In this document: positions 31,952 through 34,948 of the stretch, one piece after another
How the letters are laid out: every line of letters begins with the position of its first letter
Numbering within the stretch: the first letter of the stretch is position 1
DNA from: Caryophanales bacterium UBA4691
Lineage (GTDB): Bacteria > Bacillota_I > Bacilli_A > RFN20 > CAG-826
Length of the DNA stretch: 34,948 nucleotides
Direction: 5' to 3'
Assembly (NCBI GenBank): GCA_002404865.1
Contig: DHKP01000002.1
Location: 1 to 34,948, forward strand
The notes under the pieces: model-generated
Databases searched by the model: none
What the model saw: the letters and a program-made list of their open reading frames with translations, nothing else
Told to the model about the DNA's origin: nothing
Made by a program: the position numbers and the translations under genes

Positions 31952-34844
31952 TGGGGTCTACCGCGTTTCCTGTATATGGATGGGTTTTTGCAGTGTTTTT
32001 TGTCTTTTTCTTGTATTCTTTTCTCTTTTTGCGCATCATCTTCGCTTCTTTAGAACCGCTATGGGCGAGAATCTTAAAGGAGCGCTTAAGGGAATATCCA
32101 AGCAATTTCCCGACTTTCTTTTCCGCAACAACCATGTTGGTCATTTCTGGGTGGTCGCGATATAGATGGATCGCATCGAATTTGCAGCGCGTCGTGCAAA
32201 TTCCGCATCCAATGCACTTATGAGGATCAACAACGGATGCCCCACAGCTTAAGCAGCGCCCAGTCTCGATTCTCACTTGTTCTTCGGTTAGCGTCTTATG
32301 TGCGTCGCGGAAGCTCTTCTTGTAGTCGAACGAAGTATCCATCCCTTCTTCTTGACGACCAGCGTGGTCATAGCCAGGAAGAGTGATGTCATTTTTATCA
32401 AGCGGCACAAAGGAACGGCGATTCAAGCCAATCGTTGGAGAGGCGGCCCATTGAACGTGACGGTTCAAGGAATCCGCAACGGCATGTCCTGCCGCAATCG
32501 CATCAATAACGAATTTCGGACCGGTGAAGACATCGCCGCCCACATAAATGTCTGGATCAGCGGTTTGATAAGTAAGCTTATCGGCGATTGGATAATTGCC
32601 ATGCCAGAAAGTAACGCCGGTCCCTTCTAATAATTTCCCCCATTCAATCGCTTGACCGATTGCAAAGACAATCTTATCTGCCTTAACAGTGATAGTTTCC
32701 TTTTCGTCATATAGAGGCGAGAACTTTTTGGTTTCCGGGTCGATTGTACGGAGACACTTCTTTAAGATGATACCAGTGACATTGCCTTTTTCATCGACGA
32801 GCACTTCTTTTGGGCCCCAAGAATTGTTAATCGAAATATTTTCGTCTAAGGTCTCAGCGATTTCTTCTTTGCTAGCAGGCATCGTCTCCCGAGTTTCTAA
32901 GCAATACATGGAAGTCTTGTTTGCGCCGAGCCTAGAAGCGGTTCTAGCGCAGTCAATGGCGACGTTTCCGCCACCGATAACCACTACGTCTCCCGTAAAT
33001 CTCTCATCTTGGTGCTCATAAGCGTGAGAAAGGTAATCGACAGCGATTTCCGTTCCATTCGCTTCATCATTTGCTACGCCTGGGCGTTTTCCGCCTTGGC
33101 AACCAATTGCGATATAGAAAGCCTTGTATCCTTCTTTCTTTAAGTCAGCGATCGTGATGTCTTTCCCAACTTCAACACCGCACTTGATGGTGACGCCGAG
33201 TTCTTTAATGATTTCGATTTCCGCATCGATAACGTCTTTTTCTAATTTATAGGTTGGGATGCCGTATCGAAGCATACCCCCAGGTTCTTTATGTTTCTCG
33301 AAGACAGTTGGGCGATATCCCATTTCCGCTAAATAATAAGCTGCGCTTAATCCAGCAGGGCCAGCACCGATAATGGCAATTTTTTGTGGCCACTCGCCAT
33401 GGAGCGAAGCAATCACCTTTTCCGGAACGTAACGGGTTTCAGCATGTAAATCCTGTTCGGCAATGAATTTCTTAACCGCATCAATCGAAACGGCGCGGTC
33501 AATGTCACCACGTGTGCAAGCTTCTTCGCAGCGTTTATTGCAGATACGTCCGCAGACAGCTGGGAAAGGATTCTCTTTCTTAATCAAAGCGAGAGCTTCT
33601 TGATATTTGCCTTCATGGGCTTTCTTCAAATAAGCTTGTACTGGAACGTGAGCAGGACAAGCGACTTTGCAAGGGGCAGTGCCAGTCGCGTAAGTATTAT
33701 GTAAACGGGCGGTATCGCGATAATTCTCATCCCACGCGTATTTTCCCCAAATGTTATTATCTGGGAGAGGAGCAGTTGGATAAGATTGGGGTTCCCCATC
33801 CTTTTTGCAGAGTTTTTGGCCTAGTTTTACCGCACCAGCTGGACATGATTCCACGCAATATCCGCATGCAACGCACTTTGCTGGATCAACTTTTGCGGTG
33901 AAGGAACTCCTTGAAAGATTTGGAGTATTGAATAAAAGTGAGGTGCGCAAAGCGTTACAAATCTTCACATCGCAGTTACAAATATCGAAAATCTTTTCCG
34001 AACCATCGATGTTCGTGATTTGGTGAACAAAGCCATTGTCTTCAGCCTTTTTGAGGATTTCGAGGGCTTCTTCTTTTGTGATGTAATGGGCTCTACCCGT
34101 TTCCACGGTGTAATCGGCCATATCACCAAGCTGAATGCACCAATCATCAGGATCATCCGCGCATCCTTCGCCAAGTTTGCTTCTAGAATAACGGCAAGAG
34201 CAAATACCTGCAGAAATGTGGCCTTCGTATTTATTGAGCCAATAAGAGATATGCTCTAAATCAACTGATTCATTATTCGCGTTGACTTCTTTTTCCACTG
34301 GAATGACATGCATCCCGATGCCATCTCCTCCAGGAGGGACCATTTGGGTTACTCCTGCTAGAGGGATAAACGTCATACGTTCAAAGAAAGAGGCGACACT
34401 CGGATTTTTGTCGACTCTGTCTTTGGTGGAATTGAACAATTCCGCGCTTCCAGGAACAAAGAAGGCAACACGGTATCGACGGATTCTTGGTTTGTCTTTC
34501 AATTCATGAGTGTGATCATAATTGTCGCCATAGTCATATTCGAGAATGCCAACAGTCGACATTTGATCGAGAATCTTTTGCAAATCGCTCGCCTCATATT
34601 GCTTGTTCATTTTCAAAAGCTCGTCAAAAGTGTAGAACTTGCGGAGTTTCATTTTGTTAGCGATATCCGCCATCTCGTCAGTGACGACTTCTCGTAGCCC
34701 CCAATATTCTGGATCGGTGCTCTTCACACCGAAAATCTTATGGGGCATGCAGTCGGTGATTTTGCGGCCAAGCTTTAAAATCTTCTTGCTCGGTTTCTTT
34801 TCCCCTTCGAACTTGTTTTCGATTGTGTCAAACTTTTCTGGCAT
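31944..34844 (-). CDS. multi-cluster Fe-S/FAD NAD(P)-dependent oxidoreductase (GltD/NfnB-like)
   Basis: The product is 966 residues from the ATG at 34844 (GAGGG five bases ahead); an ATG seven codons earlier lacks a ribosome site. Numbered from that earlier ATG, the order is: a winged-helix-like N-terminus; a cysteine motif C222-S-C224-R...C235...C243 with ICNCDVKIC near 296-303; a 4Fe-4S ferredoxin site C331-x2-C334-x2-C337-x3-C341; the GltD-type Fe-S helix domain (C399, C403, C438, C442, C446, C450); FAD motif GAGPAG near 500; NAD(P) motif GGGNVA (631-636); and a C-terminal ferredoxin site C871-x2-C874...C884-x2-C887-x2-C890-x3-C894. GltD/NfnB-like modules move electrons between NAD(P)H and ferredoxin. 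Overlap with hypA suggests it serves a nickel hydrogenase (inference). Confidence 0.9.
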   Translation of the reverse strand: MPEKFDTIENKFEGEKKPSKKILKLGRKITDCMPHKIFGVKSTDPEYWGLREVVTDEMADIANKMKLRKFYTFDELLKMNKQYEASDLQKILDQMSTVGILEYDYGDNYDHTHELKDKPRIRRYRVAFFVPGSAELFNSTKDRVDKNPSVASFFERMTFIPLAGVTQMVPPGGDGIGMHVIPVEKEVNANNESVDLEHISYWLNKYEGHISAGICSCRYSRSKLGEGCADDPDDWCIQLGDMADYTVETGRAHYITKEEALEILKKAEDNGFVHQITNIDGSEKIFDICNCDVKICNALRTSLLFNTPNLSRSSFTAKVDPAKCVACGYCVESCPAGAVKLGQKLCKKDGEPQSYPTAPLPDNNIWGKYAWDENYRDTARLHNTYATGTAPCKVACPAHVPVQAYLKKAHEGKYQEALALIKKENPFPAVCGRICNKRCEEACTRGDIDRAVSIDAVKKFIAEQDLHAETRYVPEKVIASLHGEWPQKIAIIGAGPAGLSAAYYLAEMGYRPTVFEKHKEPGGMLRYGIPTYKLEKDVIDAEIEIIKELGVTIKCGVEVGKDITIADLKKEGYKAFYIAIGCQGGKRPGVANDEANGTEIAVDYLSHAYEHQDERFTGDVVVIGGGNVAIDCARTASRLGANKTSMYCLETRETMPASKEEIAETLDENISINNSWGPKEVLVDEKGNVTGIILKKCLRTIDPETKKFSPLYDEKETITVKADKIVFAIGQAIEWGKLLEGTGVTFWHGNYPIADKLTYQTADPDIYVGGDVFTGPKFVIDAIAAGHAVADSLNRHVQWAASPTIGLNRRSFVPLDKNDITLPGYDHAGRQEEGMDTSFDYKKSFRDAHKTLTEEQVRIETGRCLSCGASVVDPHKCIGCGICTTRCKFDAIHLYRDHPEMTNMVVAEKKVGKLLGYSLKRSFKILAHSGSKEAKMMRKKRKEYKKKTKNTAKTHPYTGNAVDPNA

Positions 34845-34925
34845 ATGTCCCTCATTCCTAAGCATTCGTACAAATCAGTTCCCTAAAAACGGCACGAAAA
34901 GCTTTGTTTTTTCCAATTCGTTCAT

Positions 34926-34931
34926 ATTATA
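34926..34931 (-). promoter_or_regulatory. -10 box of the Fe-S oxidoreductase-hypA operon
   Basis: A perfect TATAAT on the minus strand lies about 80 bases before the start codon. A -35 box at 17 bases would fall just outside the window, so the promoter cannot be completed. Confidence 0.5.
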
Positions 34932-34948
34932 GTTTCGTTTTTTTCTTT

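Noticed and set aside
32298..33021. Long plus-strand frames inside the Fe-S oxidoreductase gene
   Set aside because: They mirror the codon pattern of a well-supported minus-strand gene and lack starts with ribosome sites.
1..34948. CRISPR arrays, tRNA or rRNA genes, insertion sequences, prophage
   Set aside because: No regular repeat-spacer pattern, TTCGAAT-type T-loop with cloverleaf, transposase or phage protein was found on either strand.

Overview
The window looks like a chromosomal segment of an AT-rich, low-GC Gram-positive anaerobe of the Bacillota, probably an uncultivated gut-type Bacilli or Erysipelotrichia-like lineage close to the Mollicutes. This rests on strong GGAGG-type ribosome binding sites, CIRCE/HrcA heat-shock control, a ClpB without its N-terminal domain, an AgrC/AgrA-type two-component pair and many Fe-S and glycan genes. 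TGA is used as a stop codon at several good gene ends, so the standard bacterial code applies. Nearly all genes lie on the minus strand; the exceptions are the XRE regulator, glf and an FtsX-like membrane protein at 20-24.4 kb. No rRNA, tRNA, CRISPR array, insertion sequence or phage gene was seen.

Right to left on the minus strand, 0.2-8 kb holds a LytTR response regulator and GHKL histidine kinase. These are followed by a broken membrane-protein remnant, a membrane-anchored GH3 glycosidase whose domains are in reversed (permuted) order, and a large single-anchor surface protein joined to it by a TAATG overlap. At 8.3-12.9 kb a tight three-gene operon encodes a GT2 glycosyltransferase, a normally ordered cytoplasmic GH3 and a GtrA-like membrane protein with a coiled-coil tail. 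Together these suggest synthesis and turnover of a surface glycan or glycolipid.

The 13.1-17.2 kb part holds an HrcA-controlled Hsp20, a small unknown gene behind a structured leader or ncRNA, YbaK, a four-helix membrane protein and an M6-type metalloprotease lipoprotein. At 17.2-23 kb are a PIN-domain protein with a long charged tail, a GT8 transferase, an XRE-membrane regulator coupled to UDP-galactopyranose mutase, and an HSL-type esterase.

At 23-25 kb lies an orphan FtsX-like permease and then a very small hydrophobic ORF facing a convergent promoter and terminator. This last arrangement resembles a type I toxin-antitoxin module and is the best candidate for something undescribed.

The 25-35 kb part holds clpB under a perfect CIRCE, hypB behind a membrane protein with four YegP-like repeats, mutY with a GNAT acetyltransferase, and hypA overlapping a 967-residue multi-cluster Fe-S/FAD/NAD(P) oxidoreductase. 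HypA and HypB imply a nickel enzyme, probably a [NiFe] hydrogenase, encoded outside the window.
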